DNA of 11,594 nt from an uncultured Bacilli bacterium (GTDB lineage: Bacteria > Bacillota_I > Bacilli_A > RF39 > UBA660): NCBI GenBank assembly GCA_934090775.1, contig CAKOKF010000034.1:1-11594 (forward strand). Reading direction: 5' to 3'. The translations under genes and the position numbers were made by a program. The notes beneath the pieces were generated by a model that was not told where the DNA came from, made no database searches, and worked only from the letters and a program-made list of their open reading frames with translations. Below, one piece after another: positions 1 to 8,198 of this stretch (its first letter is position 1; each line of letters starts with the position of its first letter).

Positions 1-1131
1 ATCTTTAGCAACAGGCATATCACGAGTAACATCAGTTAAAATAGTTGGTTCATAGAAAGCACCTTTACGACGGCCACCATAAACAACTTTAGCTCCTAAA
101 GCTACTGTTGAGTTAACTTGCTCTTCTACTTTTTTAGCAGCGTCTTCACTAATTAAACATCCAATCTTAGCATTAGGATTACTTGGCATACAAACCTTAA
201 TGTCTTTGAAAGTTTCAGTTAACTTACTAACAAATTCATCTAAAACATCTTTATGAACTAAGAAACGTTTAGAAGCACAGCAAACTTGACCAGTATTATA
301 TAAACGTCCCCAAATAGTTTCCTTAATAGCTAAATCAACATCACCATCTTTATGAAGAATAAATGCGTCATTGCCACCTAATTCTAGCATAACATGAGTA
401 ATATTTTTAGCACATTTAGCCATAGTCTCCGCACCAGCTAAAGTTGAACCAGTAAGACTTACTAAAGCCACTTTAGGATTTTCAGCTAAATTCTGAACAG
501 CATCGCCACCAGCGCCATTAATTAAATTAATAACTCCACCAGGAATACCAGCTTCAATTAATAATTCAACATACTTAGTTAAAGTTAAAGGATTATGAGC
601 ACTTGGTTTTAAAATAACACTATTTCCCATCAATAAAGCTGCGGGAACTTTTTGACAAAATAAATCACTAGGAAAATTAAATGGAATTACAGCTACTACT
701 ACTCCTAAAGGAGCTTGTACTGTATATTGTAAAGTTGCTTCATTTCCCTTCTCTTGACCATAAGGAATTACCTTACCATATTCATGTTTAGCTTTTTCAC
801 AAAATGCAGGAATACCAATTGAAACATTAGCAATTTCGCCTATTGCTTCACTAATTGGTTTGCCCGTTTCTTCACATAATAATTTAGCTAAACTATCTTT
901 ATCTCTTTCTACTAAAGAAACAAATTTCATTAAACGACTTGCTCTTTCATGTAAAGGCACTTTAGCCCATTCTTTTTGAGCCTCATAAGCCGCCTCAACT
1001 GCTTTATCACAGTCTTCTTTTGTACTTTTTGGTACTGTATCGATTAGTGCATTAGTAGCAGGGTTAGTAATTTCAATTACTTCCCCATTACTTGCATCAC
1101 ACCAATTTGCCCCAATTAAATTCTTTGCCAT
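1..1131 (-). CDS. NAD(P)-dependent aldehyde dehydrogenase, 3' end cut by window edge
   Basis: The first 377 residues of an aldehyde dehydrogenase superfamily enzyme are present; the family is usually about 455-490 aa, so roughly the last 80-110 residues lie outside the window. Such enzymes oxidise an aldehyde to the acid with NAD(P)+ in the cytoplasm. The general-base motif LELGGNDA places Glu250, and GQVCCASKR places the nucleophile Cys284, 34 residues later as in typical non-acylating enzymes; CoA-acylating members usually lack this Glu. The NAD-binding region includes PFNFPSDLF and GNSVILKPS. The ATG lies 3 nt after the stop of the dehydrogenase-FIST gene, and its Shine-Dalgarno (AGGAA, 6 nt spacing) lies inside that gene's last codons, so the two are translationally coupled. 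With a FucO-type partner, lactaldehyde is a plausible substrate, but specificity cannot be read from this fragment. Confidence 0.93.
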   Translation of the reverse strand, partial: MAKNLIGANWCDASNGEVIEITNPATNALIDTVPKSTKEDCDKAVEAAYEAQKEWAKVPLHERASRLMKFVSLVERDKDSLAKLLCEETGKPISEAIGEIANVSIGIPAFCEKAKHEYGKVIPYGQEKGNEATLQYTVQAPLGVVVAVIPFNFPSDLFCQKVPAALLMGNSVILKPSAHNPLTLTKYVELLIEAGIPGGVINLINGAGGDAVQNLAENPKVALVSLTGSTLAGAETMAKCAKNITHVMLELGGNDAFILHKDGDVDLAIKETIWGRLYNTGQVCCASKRFLVHKDVLDEFVSKLTETFKDIKVCMPSNPNAKIGCLISEDAAKKVEEQVNSTVALGAKVVYGGRRKGAFYEPTILTDVTRDMPVAKD

Positions 1132-1134
1132 TTT

Positions 1135-3474
1135 TTATTCCTTTCCAAATCCAGTAAATGATAGAGATAAGCCACCAACAATATTACTAGAATGTTCACA
1201 TCTACCATACTCACCAAATGTAAATACCATTAAAAATTCTTTTTTAGGTATAGCCTTCTTAATAGCTGGATAAATTTCATCTTCCATATTAGTTAATTGA
1301 AGTCCTAAACGACGACCACCACAATGTACTAAGAAATAACTTTCCGGAGTATTATCCATTAAATCATTTAATTTCTTAACAACACAAGCATTACTATCTA
1401 ACATACCTTCAGGAGTATTTGTTAAATGAATAATAGCAGTATTTTCTTCTAAATTAGCACCAATATTCATTGACTTATCAACGTTAGCAAACATTGGATG
1501 TCTAACAGCTGTAACATTACCAATTTGATCTTTTACCCCAAGTGGATTAAAGATTGTTTCCGTAAGTAAGTTATTACCCATCATATCTTCTATCTTTTTA
1601 CCAGTCCAATCAGCATACACATCTAAAGCGGGTTTGCCATTAATAGAAACTAATGTTCTCTTATCTTTAACTTCAGTTATTAAACCAGCATCATTTGTTT
1701 CTATATAATTACCTGTATACAAATTTTTAATTTCTGTATCAGCATAAATTAAAGCCATAACACAACCATCCGCAAAGGCTTCACCATTATATAATAAACT
1801 CCATTTGCCTTCTACTGTATTATCAGCAGCACTACCACCAAATACAGGAACATCACCAACTACATCAGCAATACCTTTTAAGTATTCTTCTTCTTCTTTT
1901 GGCGAAGCACTTACAAAAATATAACTTGGTTTTTCAATACAATTAGCTTCTTTAACAGCTTTTGTAGCTAATTTACGACCAATAGTGCGAGCGTCATCAT
2001 TAGTCTTAGGTGAACCTGCTGCTACTACTTTAGCGTCACCACCTAATAACATCATGCCAGAATATCCAGTAGGTTTATTTAAATAACCATCATGCGTACA
2101 TATTGCCGCACTTGAAGTACAACCAACAATATCGATATCCTTTAAGACACTCTTAACGCCTTTCATGATTTCTTTTTGGTCTTGAACACAGCTTGTAAAT
2201 AATAAACCAACTTGAGGATTTTCTATTTTATTAGCCATTTTAGCAGTTTCAACACCACTTGTATAAGCATCTACATTTTCACTATAACCAACCTTAGTTT
2301 TCATGATCTTTCTAACTCCTTTTCCTTCATAAGCTCTATTTAATAGTTCGATAATATCATCCTTCGTAACTTCTCGTGGATTGCCACCTGTACAAGGATC
2401 AATTAAAGCCTTTGCAGCCATTTCCTCAAAACTATCTAGACTTACATTTAATTCTTTTAAAGTCATTGGTACTTTTAAAGTTTTTTCTAAATCACGTACT
2501 GCTCTAACAACAAGTTCAACACATTGCTTATCAGTTTTACCAGTTGTTGTTAAACCAAAACTTTCAGCCATCTTACGATATCTATCGGAAGCAACTTCTC
2601 CATTCCACTCTAAAACATATGGTAAAAACAAACTACAAGCAATACCATGAGCAATATCATAAGTTGCCCCTAATTGATGAGCCATGGAATGAACAATACC
2701 AAGCCCAACATTAGAGAATCCCATTCCAGCAATATATTCACTCATTGCCATTTGTTCTTGTGCTTCACGTTCTTTATTAACTGATTTTACTAAATTTTTA
2801 TAAGTCATTCCCATACTTTGTAAATGGAACATATCAGGAATTTCCCAATGTGCTTTCGTAATATAACCTTCCATTGCATGCGTTAAAGCGTCCAAACCCG
2901 TTGCAGCAGCCGTCATCTTAGGCATTTTACTCATTAATTCAGTATCAATTATTGCTAAAACTGGAATATCGTTGGTATCTACACAAACTCTTTTAACTTT
3001 ACCAATTTCATCAGTAATTACATAATTAATTGTTACCTCGGCAGCTGTACCAGCAGTTGTTGGCAAAGCAATTATAGGTAACGACTTATTCTTAGTATCA
3101 GCAACACCTTCTAAAGAATTTATATCATAAAATTCTCTATTATTAATAACAATACCAATACATTTAGCCGTATCAATAACGCTGCCACCACCAACAGCTA
3201 TTAAACTATCAGCATGAAATTTCTTAGCAGCTCTTATTCCATCATGACAATTACTTATTGTTGGATTAGGTTTAACTTTATCAAAGACACTATATTTTAT
3301 CTTAGCAGCATCCAGCAATTCAGTTACTTTACCAGTTACCCCACAATTAACTAAATTTTCATCACTTACAACTAATATTCTTTTAAAATTTCTCTTTTTG
3401 ATTTCAGGTACTAAATTCTCTCTAGCATTCCAACCAAAATAAGAAGTTTCATTAAGAACCATTCTATTAGCCAT
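1135..3474 (-). CDS. fucO: Fusion of FucO-like iron alcohol dehydrogenase (lactaldehyde reductase) and FIST sensory domain
   Basis: Residues 1-385 align closely, from memory, with E. coli FucO (lactaldehyde/1,2-propanediol oxidoreductase): it starts MANRM, has the NAD-binding GGGS at 95-98, IPTTAGTAAEVTINYVITDE-like sequence at 138-155, and the metal ligands Asp195, His199, His262 and His276 with the conserved His266. FucO normally ends near residue 382. Here the chain continues after a linker of about 6 residues into a complete FIST_N/FIST_C module (about 391-779), recognised by GGSAADN (546-552), FADGCVMALIY (567-577), NGKPALDVY (612-620), HPMF (659-662) and FGEYGR (753-758). FIST modules are predicted small-ligand sensors usually attached to signalling proteins. 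The start is fixed by AGGAGG 6 nt upstream of the ATG. It is the first gene of an operon with the aldehyde dehydrogenase. A ligand-regulated enzyme is inference. A lost stop or frameshift joining two genes is the main alternative. Confidence 0.9.
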   Translation of the reverse strand: MANRMVLNETSYFGWNARENLVPEIKKRNFKRILVVSDENLVNCGVTGKVTELLDAAKIKYSVFDKVKPNPTISNCHDGIRAAKKFHADSLIAVGGGSVIDTAKCIGIVINNREFYDINSLEGVADTKNKSLPIIALPTTAGTAAEVTINYVITDEIGKVKRVCVDTNDIPVLAIIDTELMSKMPKMTAAATGLDALTHAMEGYITKAHWEIPDMFHLQSMGMTYKNLVKSVNKEREAQEQMAMSEYIAGMGFSNVGLGIVHSMAHQLGATYDIAHGIACSLFLPYVLEWNGEVASDRYRKMAESFGLTTTGKTDKQCVELVVRAVRDLEKTLKVPMTLKELNVSLDSFEEMAAKALIDPCTGGNPREVTKDDIIELLNRAYEGKGVRKIMKTKVGYSENVDAYTSGVETAKMANKIENPQVGLLFTSCVQDQKEIMKGVKSVLKDIDIVGCTSSAAICTHDGYLNKPTGYSGMMLLGGDAKVVAAGSPKTNDDARTIGRKLATKAVKEANCIEKPSYIFVSASPKEEEEYLKGIADVVGDVPVFGGSAADNTVEGKWSLLYNGEAFADGCVMALIYADTEIKNLYTGNYIETNDAGLITEVKDKRTLVSINGKPALDVYADWTGKKIEDMMGNNLLTETIFNPLGVKDQIGNVTAVRHPMFANVDKSMNIGANLEENTAIIHLTNTPEGMLDSNACVVKKLNDLMDNTPESYFLVHCGGRRLGLQLTNMEDEIYPAIKKAIPKKEFLMVFTFGEYGRCEHSSNIVGGLSLSFTGFGKE
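2302..2323 (-). promoter_or_regulatory. Possible internal ribosome binding site and start for a stand-alone FIST protein
   Basis: At the junction of the dehydrogenase and FIST parts the message contains AAAAGGAG (2316-2323) followed after 11 nt by an in-frame ATG (2302-2304, Met391). FIST homology begins at or just after this Met. This is where a separate FIST gene would start. The spacing is slightly long but usable. It may be a relic of an ancestral gene boundary or an active internal start that makes extra FIST subunits. Confidence 0.4.
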
Positions 3475-3480
3475 ATCTTA

Positions 3481-3528
3481 CCTCCTATTATGATTTAATT
3501 TTACCATAAAAATTAAAAAGAAACACAA
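3481..3528 (-). promoter_or_regulatory. Promoter and ribosome binding site of the dehydrogenase-FIST operon
   Basis: On the minus strand an extended -10 element TGGTAAAAT (3498-3506; hexamer TAAAAT at 3498-3503) lies about 25 nt before the start codon. A weak -35-like TTGTGT (3523-3528) sits 19 nt upstream of the hexamer. AGGAGG (3481-3486) is the ribosome binding site. The short leader leaves no room for a riboswitch. I saw no clear cre or Rex operator. In DNA this AT-rich, promoter calls by eye are uncertain. Confidence 0.5.
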
Positions 3529-3558
3529 AAGTTATATAAAAAAGTTTCTAATATGTAA

Positions 3559-3634
3559 AAAAATGTCCACACGAAATAATAATTAATTTAAAGATATATT
3601 CTTATAAATTAATCTATTTAATATAGACATTTTT
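3559..3634 (-). terminator. Nested inverted repeat, possible terminator after mfd
   Basis: The outer arms AAAAATGTC (3559-3567) and GACATTTTT (3626-3634) are perfect 9-bp complements. Inside them AAATA/TATTT (3574-3578 / 3615-3619) can pair, and the core ATTAATTTA (3582-3590) pairs with TAAATTAAT (3605-3613), continuing through AAGA/TCTT across a one-base bulge to a 5-nt loop. Read on the minus strand, as mfd is, the structure ends in seven T residues (3557-3563), as expected of a factor-independent terminator. The stem is long, AT-rich and interrupted, so it is not a textbook terminator. Confidence 0.45.
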
Positions 3635-3676
3635 AAAATTTTTATTAATATATTCTAATAACTACTTATTCTAAAA

Positions 3677-6600
3677 CTAAGCTTCTTTTTCTATATTTTC
3701 TTCTTTACTTACTTCATCCTTTATTAAATTTAAAATATCAACTAAATAATAAACAAAATGCTTAGGTAAATTAGCTATAGGTAAAGTAATATAAACATTA
3801 TTAAGCATCGATCTAAATTGTACTTTCGGACAAATATTATAAATTTGCATAAATAATTTATCAAACTTAAGCTTTTTAGTAAGTGTAGCCGGTATTTCTA
3901 ATTCTACAATTTTATTATTTTGAACAACTCTTTCAATATGTAGAGATAATGCTAATTTTTCAAACCATTCTTCATACATATATACTTTAATTTGGTCATT
4001 AATTTTTCCAAAACGATCTTCTAATTCTTTTTGAATTTCCATTAATTTATCAAAGCTATCAATTTCATTAATTTTTTGATGTATTTCGATTTTTAATGAC
4101 TCATCTGATACATAAGAATCGCTAATATGTGTATCGACATCAATTAAAGAATTATTAGATCTATCTTCAATTGGTTCTTCACCATTTAATCGTTTAACTT
4201 CATCATCAACCATTTTCATATATAAATCTAAACCTACTGCATCGACAAATCCTGCTTGATCACTTCCTAAAATATCACCGGCACCACGTAAAGACAAATC
4301 ACGCATAGCAATTCGATAACCGCTACCTAACTCGGTAAATTCTTTAATAGCTTCTAAACGTTTAACTGCAATTTCATTTAGCATTTTATCTTTACTATAC
4401 ATAAGGTAAGCATAAGCAATTTTAGAACTTCTACCAACACGCCCTCTAATCTGATATAACTGACTTAAACCAAAACGGTCAGCATCATAAATTATTAATG
4501 TATTAGCATTTGCTATATCAATTCCCGTTTCAATAATCGTCGTACATAGTAAAATATCATATTTATGATCAATGAAATCTTGCATTACATCTTCCATCTG
4601 AGATTTATTCATTCGACCATGAGCAATTACTATTCTTGCTTCTGGTACTAAACGTTGTAATTCGTCTTTTTTACGTTCAATACTATCAATTCGATTATAT
4701 AATACAAAAATTTGACCATTACGCCCTAACTCTTTATATATGGCATCTTTTACTACCATATCTTGCTCTTTTATAACATAAGTTTGAACCGGGTATCTAT
4801 TAACTGGCGCTGTATCAATTATTGATAAATCTCTTAAGCCAGACATCGCCATCTTCAAAGTTCGTGGAATTGGGGTTGCTGATAAAGTTAACACGTTAAC
4901 ATCATTCTTATATTTTTTTATTTTTTCTTTATGTGTTACTCCAAATCTTTGTTCTTCATCAACTACTAGTAAACCTAGATTTTTATAACCAACATCCTCA
5001 CTCAACAAACGATGGGTACCAAAAACAATATCAATTGTTCCATTTTTTAAGCCAGCAATAATTCGTTCAGCTTCTTTTTTAGTTGTAAAACGATTTAATA
5101 AAGCAATTTCTACAGGGAAGTTTTTAAATCTTTGTAAGGCATTTTCATATTGTTGATTACTTAATATAGTTGTTGGGCACAAATAAGCTATTTGAAAACC
5201 ATTAATCGCGGTCATAAACATAGCTCGAAAAGCTACTTCGGTTTTACCGAAACCAACATCGCCACACAATAAACGATCCATTGGTACTTTATTCTCTAAG
5301 TCTTTCTTTACATCCAAAAATGCTTTTTGTTGATCAATTGTTGGTTCATATTTAAAATCGGCATCAAACATTACATCCATTGGATCATCTTTAAAAACTG
5401 GTCCTGTAACTTTACTACGAGCAGCATATAATTTAATAAGTTCCAATGAAATATCATGAATCTTCTTTTGTAAAGCTTTTTTCGTTTTAGCCCATGCGGT
5501 ACCATTTAATTTACTTAAAACGGGAGCAACCCCATCTTTTGATGAATATTTAAAGATAGTACTAATTTTTTCTACAGGAACATAAATTTTATCATTATCA
5601 GCATATATAATTTGTAGATAATCTTTAACTACACCATTTTTAGTTAAAGAAATAACACCTTGATATTTTCCAATACCATGAATAGTATGAACAACATAAT
5701 CTCCAACTTGTAATTGATCAAAGCCCTTTATCTTTTTACCGATCTTATAACTATTTTTATATTTGATTTCTCTAGTGTTTATTTTCTCAATATCGTATTC
5801 ACCAATAACAACAAATTTATCAAATTCAAAACCATTATTAATCTTCTTATTTAAAATATTAACTTTTTCAGGAAATAAATGTTCTTCATCAACGACCCTA
5901 GTTACATGAAACATTTCTTTAATAAAATCAATCTCAGCTTTTCTTGACAAACAAAAAATTACTGTTTTTTTATCTTCCAATTTTTTATTTACAAATTCGC
6001 GTAATAATTGAAAGTTAGAATTAAAGTTATCTAAAGTATTACTTTGATAAACAATAGCACTGCTTCTATTATTAACAAATTTATTTAGATATATAACATT
6101 CTTTATATTAATATCTTCTAACCTAAACATTAAATTTTTATTAATATTATTTTCTTTTTTATATGCTAAAATTTCTTCAAATAACTTATCATATCCTAAA
6201 TCTACACCCTCTTTATCAATCTCAAATACAGTTGGTGTATCTAAATAGTCAAGAATTGAACTTTTTGTCGAAGTGGCAATTTCTTGATAAGGAAGACAAG
6301 TTATTTCTTTTACTTCTTTGATAGACATTTGCGAATTTTCATCAAAGAAACGAATAGATTCAATTTCATTACCAAAGAATTCAATTCTTACGGGATGTTC
6401 TTGTTCGATTAAAAACAAATCAATAACATAACCTCTAACTGCATACTCACCCGTTGATGTTACCAACGTATCTCGTTTATAACCAAAAGAATCTAAAACT
6501 TCTAAAATTTTATCACGATTAATTGACATACCAGTTTCTAATTTAAATTCTAATTTACTTGCCGATTTATGGTCAGGAAGATATCTTAAAAAACCCATTA

Positions 6601-6916
6601 AATTAGTAACAACTATTTTATGGTTATTCTCTTTCAAAATATTAATAGTTTCTAGTCTTTTAATTTTTAGCTCTGGAGATATAGCCAAAGCTATTGAAGC
6701 GACAAAATCATCCATTGGGAATAACAAGCAATCATTTGTATAAGTTGATATGTAATCAAAATACCTATTAGCTTCATATAAAGTATTAGTCAAAATCAAA
6801 ATACTTTTATTTGCCTTTTGAAAATAATTAAGTATGCAAAAAATGTTCAACTCAGGAGTTAAACCAACTATTTCGCTTTCACTTTGATATTTAAAATAAT
6901 TATTTAAAAAATTCAT
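3677..6916 (-). CDS. mfd: Transcription-repair coupling factor Mfd
   Basis: Mfd is the cytoplasmic ATPase translocase that displaces RNA polymerase stalled at DNA lesions and recruits the UvrABC excision system. The 1079-aa product has an N-terminal UvrB-like region (about 1-220), the RNA-polymerase-interacting domain with VGDYVVHTIHGIGKY (404-418), and the superfamily 2 motor: Walker A GDVGFGKTE (552-560), DEEQ box (653-656), SATPIPRT (679-686), then HGRM and RGRVGRSS in the second RecA-like domain, and a C-terminal TRCF domain. It is somewhat shorter than the usual 1150-1180 aa but no core motif is missing. It begins 13 nt after the pth stop, with a modest AGGT ribosome binding site overlapping that stop. 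pth followed by mfd is the B. subtilis order, without the intervening fin gene. Confidence 0.98.
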   Translation of the reverse strand: MNFLNNYFKYQSESEIVGLTPELNIFCILNYFQKANKSILILTNTLYEANRYFDYISTYTNDCLLFPMDDFVASIALAISPELKIKRLETINILKENNHKIVVTNLMGFLRYLPDHKSASKLEFKLETGMSINRDKILEVLDSFGYKRDTLVTSTGEYAVRGYVIDLFLIEQEHPVRIEFFGNEIESIRFFDENSQMSIKEVKEITCLPYQEIATSTKSSILDYLDTPTVFEIDKEGVDLGYDKLFEEILAYKKENNINKNLMFRLEDINIKNVIYLNKFVNNRSSAIVYQSNTLDNFNSNFQLLREFVNKKLEDKKTVIFCLSRKAEIDFIKEMFHVTRVVDEEHLFPEKVNILNKKINNGFEFDKFVVIGEYDIEKINTREIKYKNSYKIGKKIKGFDQLQVGDYVVHTIHGIGKYQGVISLTKNGVVKDYLQIIYADNDKIYVPVEKISTIFKYSSKDGVAPVLSKLNGTAWAKTKKALQKKIHDISLELIKLYAARSKVTGPVFKDDPMDVMFDADFKYEPTIDQQKAFLDVKKDLENKVPMDRLLCGDVGFGKTEVAFRAMFMTAINGFQIAYLCPTTILSNQQYENALQRFKNFPVEIALLNRFTTKKEAERIIAGLKNGTIDIVFGTHRLLSEDVGYKNLGLLVVDEEQRFGVTHKEKIKKYKNDVNVLTLSATPIPRTLKMAMSGLRDLSIIDTAPVNRYPVQTYVIKEQDMVVKDAIYKELGRNGQIFVLYNRIDSIERKKDELQRLVPEARIVIAHGRMNKSQMEDVMQDFIDHKYDILLCTTIIETGIDIANANTLIIYDADRFGLSQLYQIRGRVGRSSKIAYAYLMYSKDKMLNEIAVKRLEAIKEFTELGSGYRIAMRDLSLRGAGDILGSDQAGFVDAVGLDLYMKMVDDEVKRLNGEEPIEDRSNNSLIDVDTHISDSYVSDESLKIEIHQKINEIDSFDKLMEIQKELEDRFGKINDQIKVYMYEEWFEKLALSLHIERVVQNNKIVELEIPATLTKKLKFDKLFMQIYNICPKVQFRSMLNNVYITLPIANLPKHFVYYLVDILNLIKDEVSKEENIEKEA

Positions 6917-6929
6917 AACAATTACCTAT

Positions 6930-7481
6930 CTATTTTCTATTATAATTTGCCATACAATAATTAATATCTTGGGAAATAAAATCATTTATTATACTATTGA
7001 ATACTTTAGTTTTTTCTTCAAACAAGCTTAAATCATCTTTATTAAAATGTCCCAACACATAATCTTTAGTATCTATACTACGATCATGAGCTATACCTAT
7101 TTTTAATCTTGGTATTTTTTGTGTTCCTAAATTATTAATAATTGATTTAATACCATTATGACCACCGGCGGAACTATCATATTTTAAGCGATACTGCATA
7201 TAAGGTAAATCTAAATCATCTTGAACTATCAAAACGTCATCTATTTTAATATCAAAATACTTAACATATTTAATTACGCAATCACCAGATAAATTCATAT
7301 AGGTAAGGGGTTTTAAAAAAATAACCTTTTCTCCATTTACATTTTGTTGACAATACATTCCATTAAATTTTTCTCTCCATAAATTATTTCCCGGGAAATA
7401 ATTTAATACCATAAAACCAATATTATGTCTTGTATTTTCATATTCTTTACCAGGATTCCCTAATCCAACAATTAATTTCAT
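6930..7481 (-). CDS. pth: Peptidyl-tRNA hydrolase
   Basis: Pth cleaves the ester bond of peptidyl-tRNA released by drop-off, recycling tRNA in the cytoplasm. The N-terminus KLIVGLGNPGKEYENTRHNIGF is diagnostic in two pieces: GLGNPG supplies Asn9, and TRHN the catalytic His19. TYMNLSG (Asn63), QDDLDLP and AGGHNG (Asn109) complete the active site. I place the start at the second ATG (7479-7481; 183 aa): AGGAAG at 7490-7495 is 8 nt from it but only 2 nt from the upstream ATG (7485-7487), which would give 185 aa. Residues 27-33, NYFPGNN, are encoded by a Noc-site palindrome and replace a stretch that is about 3 residues longer in B. subtilis Pth. The gene follows the trmN6 stop by about 12 nt. 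Confidence 0.96.
   Translation of the reverse strand: MKLIVGLGNPGKEYENTRHNIGFMVLNYFPGNNLWREKFNGMYCQQNVNGEKVIFLKPLTYMNLSGDCVIKYVKYFDIKIDDVLIVQDDLDLPYMQYRLKYDSSAGGHNGIKSIINNLGTQKIPRLKIGIAHDRSIDTKDYVLGHFNKDDLSLFEEKTKVFNSIINDFISQDINYCMANYNRK
7380..7405. promoter_or_regulatory. Noc-binding-site-like palindrome within pth
   Basis: A perfect 26-bp palindrome centred between 7392 and 7393. Its 14-bp core ATTTCCCGGGAAAT is identical to the published consensus for B. subtilis Noc, the ParB paralogue that blocks division over the nucleoid. The inner 24 bp are the same as in the holB and dnaX copies. No DnaA box flanks this copy. Noc binding in this host is inferred. Confidence 0.8.
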
Positions 7482-7493
7482 TTTCATTACTTC

Positions 7494-8198
7494 CTATCTA
7501 AAAATATTTTTATAAGTATTTCTATTTGCAATATTTAATGGTTGATTAATTATAACTCCATCGGCGCCATTTTTTGTAGCTTTTATTAAAACCATAACAG
7601 CCGGCTTATCAAAACTAGAATAAACCAATTGTATTTTTTTTATACTAAATTTATATTTATTCAAAATATTAATTATTTCAATTAATCTTTCAGGACGATG
7701 AACCAAATATATAGGTGCTCTATTTTTTAATAGATATTTAGCTGTCATAATAATTTGTTCCAAATTGGTAGCAATTTCATGCCTAGCAATTCTTTTACCT
7801 TCATCATCATTTAAATATGATCCTTCATTAATTTTAAAGTATGGAGGATTACATGTAATAGCATCCACAGTTTCTGGTAAAATATACTCTAAAGCTGTAC
7901 TTAAATTATCATTAATAATTTTAATTTGATTCTCTAAATTATTTAGCAAAACAGAATTGTAAGCAAGTGTTGAAACTTGTTTTTGTATTTCAAAACCAAT
8001 TATTTGACTTTTGTACTTAGTAGATAAGATTAAAGGAACAGCTGCATTACCAGTACAAAAATCTACAATTAAACTACTATTCCATCTTATATCTACAAAC
8101 TCAGCTAATAGAATACTATCTATAGAAAACTTAAATAAGTTTTTAGCCTGATATATTTTCATACCATAGTCATATAAATCATTTAATTCTATTTCCAT
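7494..8198 (-). CDS. trmN6: tRNA1(Val) (adenine37-N6)-methyltransferase family protein (YabB/TrmN6)
   Basis: A class I SAM-dependent methyltransferase of 234 aa, predicted to N6-methylate adenine 37 of a valine tRNA. Motif I is DFCTGNAAVPL (46-56), followed by the acidic GFE (68-70). The catalytic NPPY (117-120) in CNPPYFKINEGS, with the downstream R-HE pattern around 138-141, is typical of the YfiC/YabB group. The ATG lies inside the end of ricT with a 20-nt overlap and has AAGG 9 nt upstream, so translation is probably coupled. B. subtilis also has yabB shortly after yaaT (ricT); the intervening yabA is missing here. The exact tRNA target is inferred from the family. Confidence 0.88.
   Translation of the reverse strand: MEIELNDLYDYGMKIYQAKNLFKFSIDSILLAEFVDIRWNSSLIVDFCTGNAAVPLILSTKYKSQIIGFEIQKQVSTLAYNSVLLNNLENQIKIINDNLSTALEYILPETVDAITCNPPYFKINEGSYLNDDEGKRIARHEIATNLEQIIMTAKYLLKNRAPIYLVHRPERLIEIINILNKYKFSIKKIQLVYSSFDKPAVMVLIKATKNGADGVIINQPLNIANRNTYKNIFR

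Larger units (their letters stand above)
3475..3676. other. Intergenic region between mfd and the accessory operon
   Basis: This 202-bp stretch is the longest non-coding interval in the window and separates the housekeeping block from the accessory dehydrogenase pair. It holds the nested inverted repeat and the promoter listed separately. Beyond these I see only AT-rich DNA, with no tRNA, no convincing small ORF and no recognisable insertion-sequence end. Confidence 0.8.

Noticed and set aside
2381..2650. An 89-codon open frame on the plus strand
   Set aside because: It is fully antisense to the conserved dehydrogenase coding sequence, has no recognisable domain, and is a shadow of that gene.
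3475..3556. Riboswitch or T-box leader for the dehydrogenase operon
   Set aside because: The likely transcription start is only about 20 nt before the start codon, leaving no space for a structured leader.
5901..5913. parS-like GTTACATGAAACA
   Set aside because: It lacks the central CACGTG of the parS consensus and is two bases short; it is ordinary mfd coding sequence.
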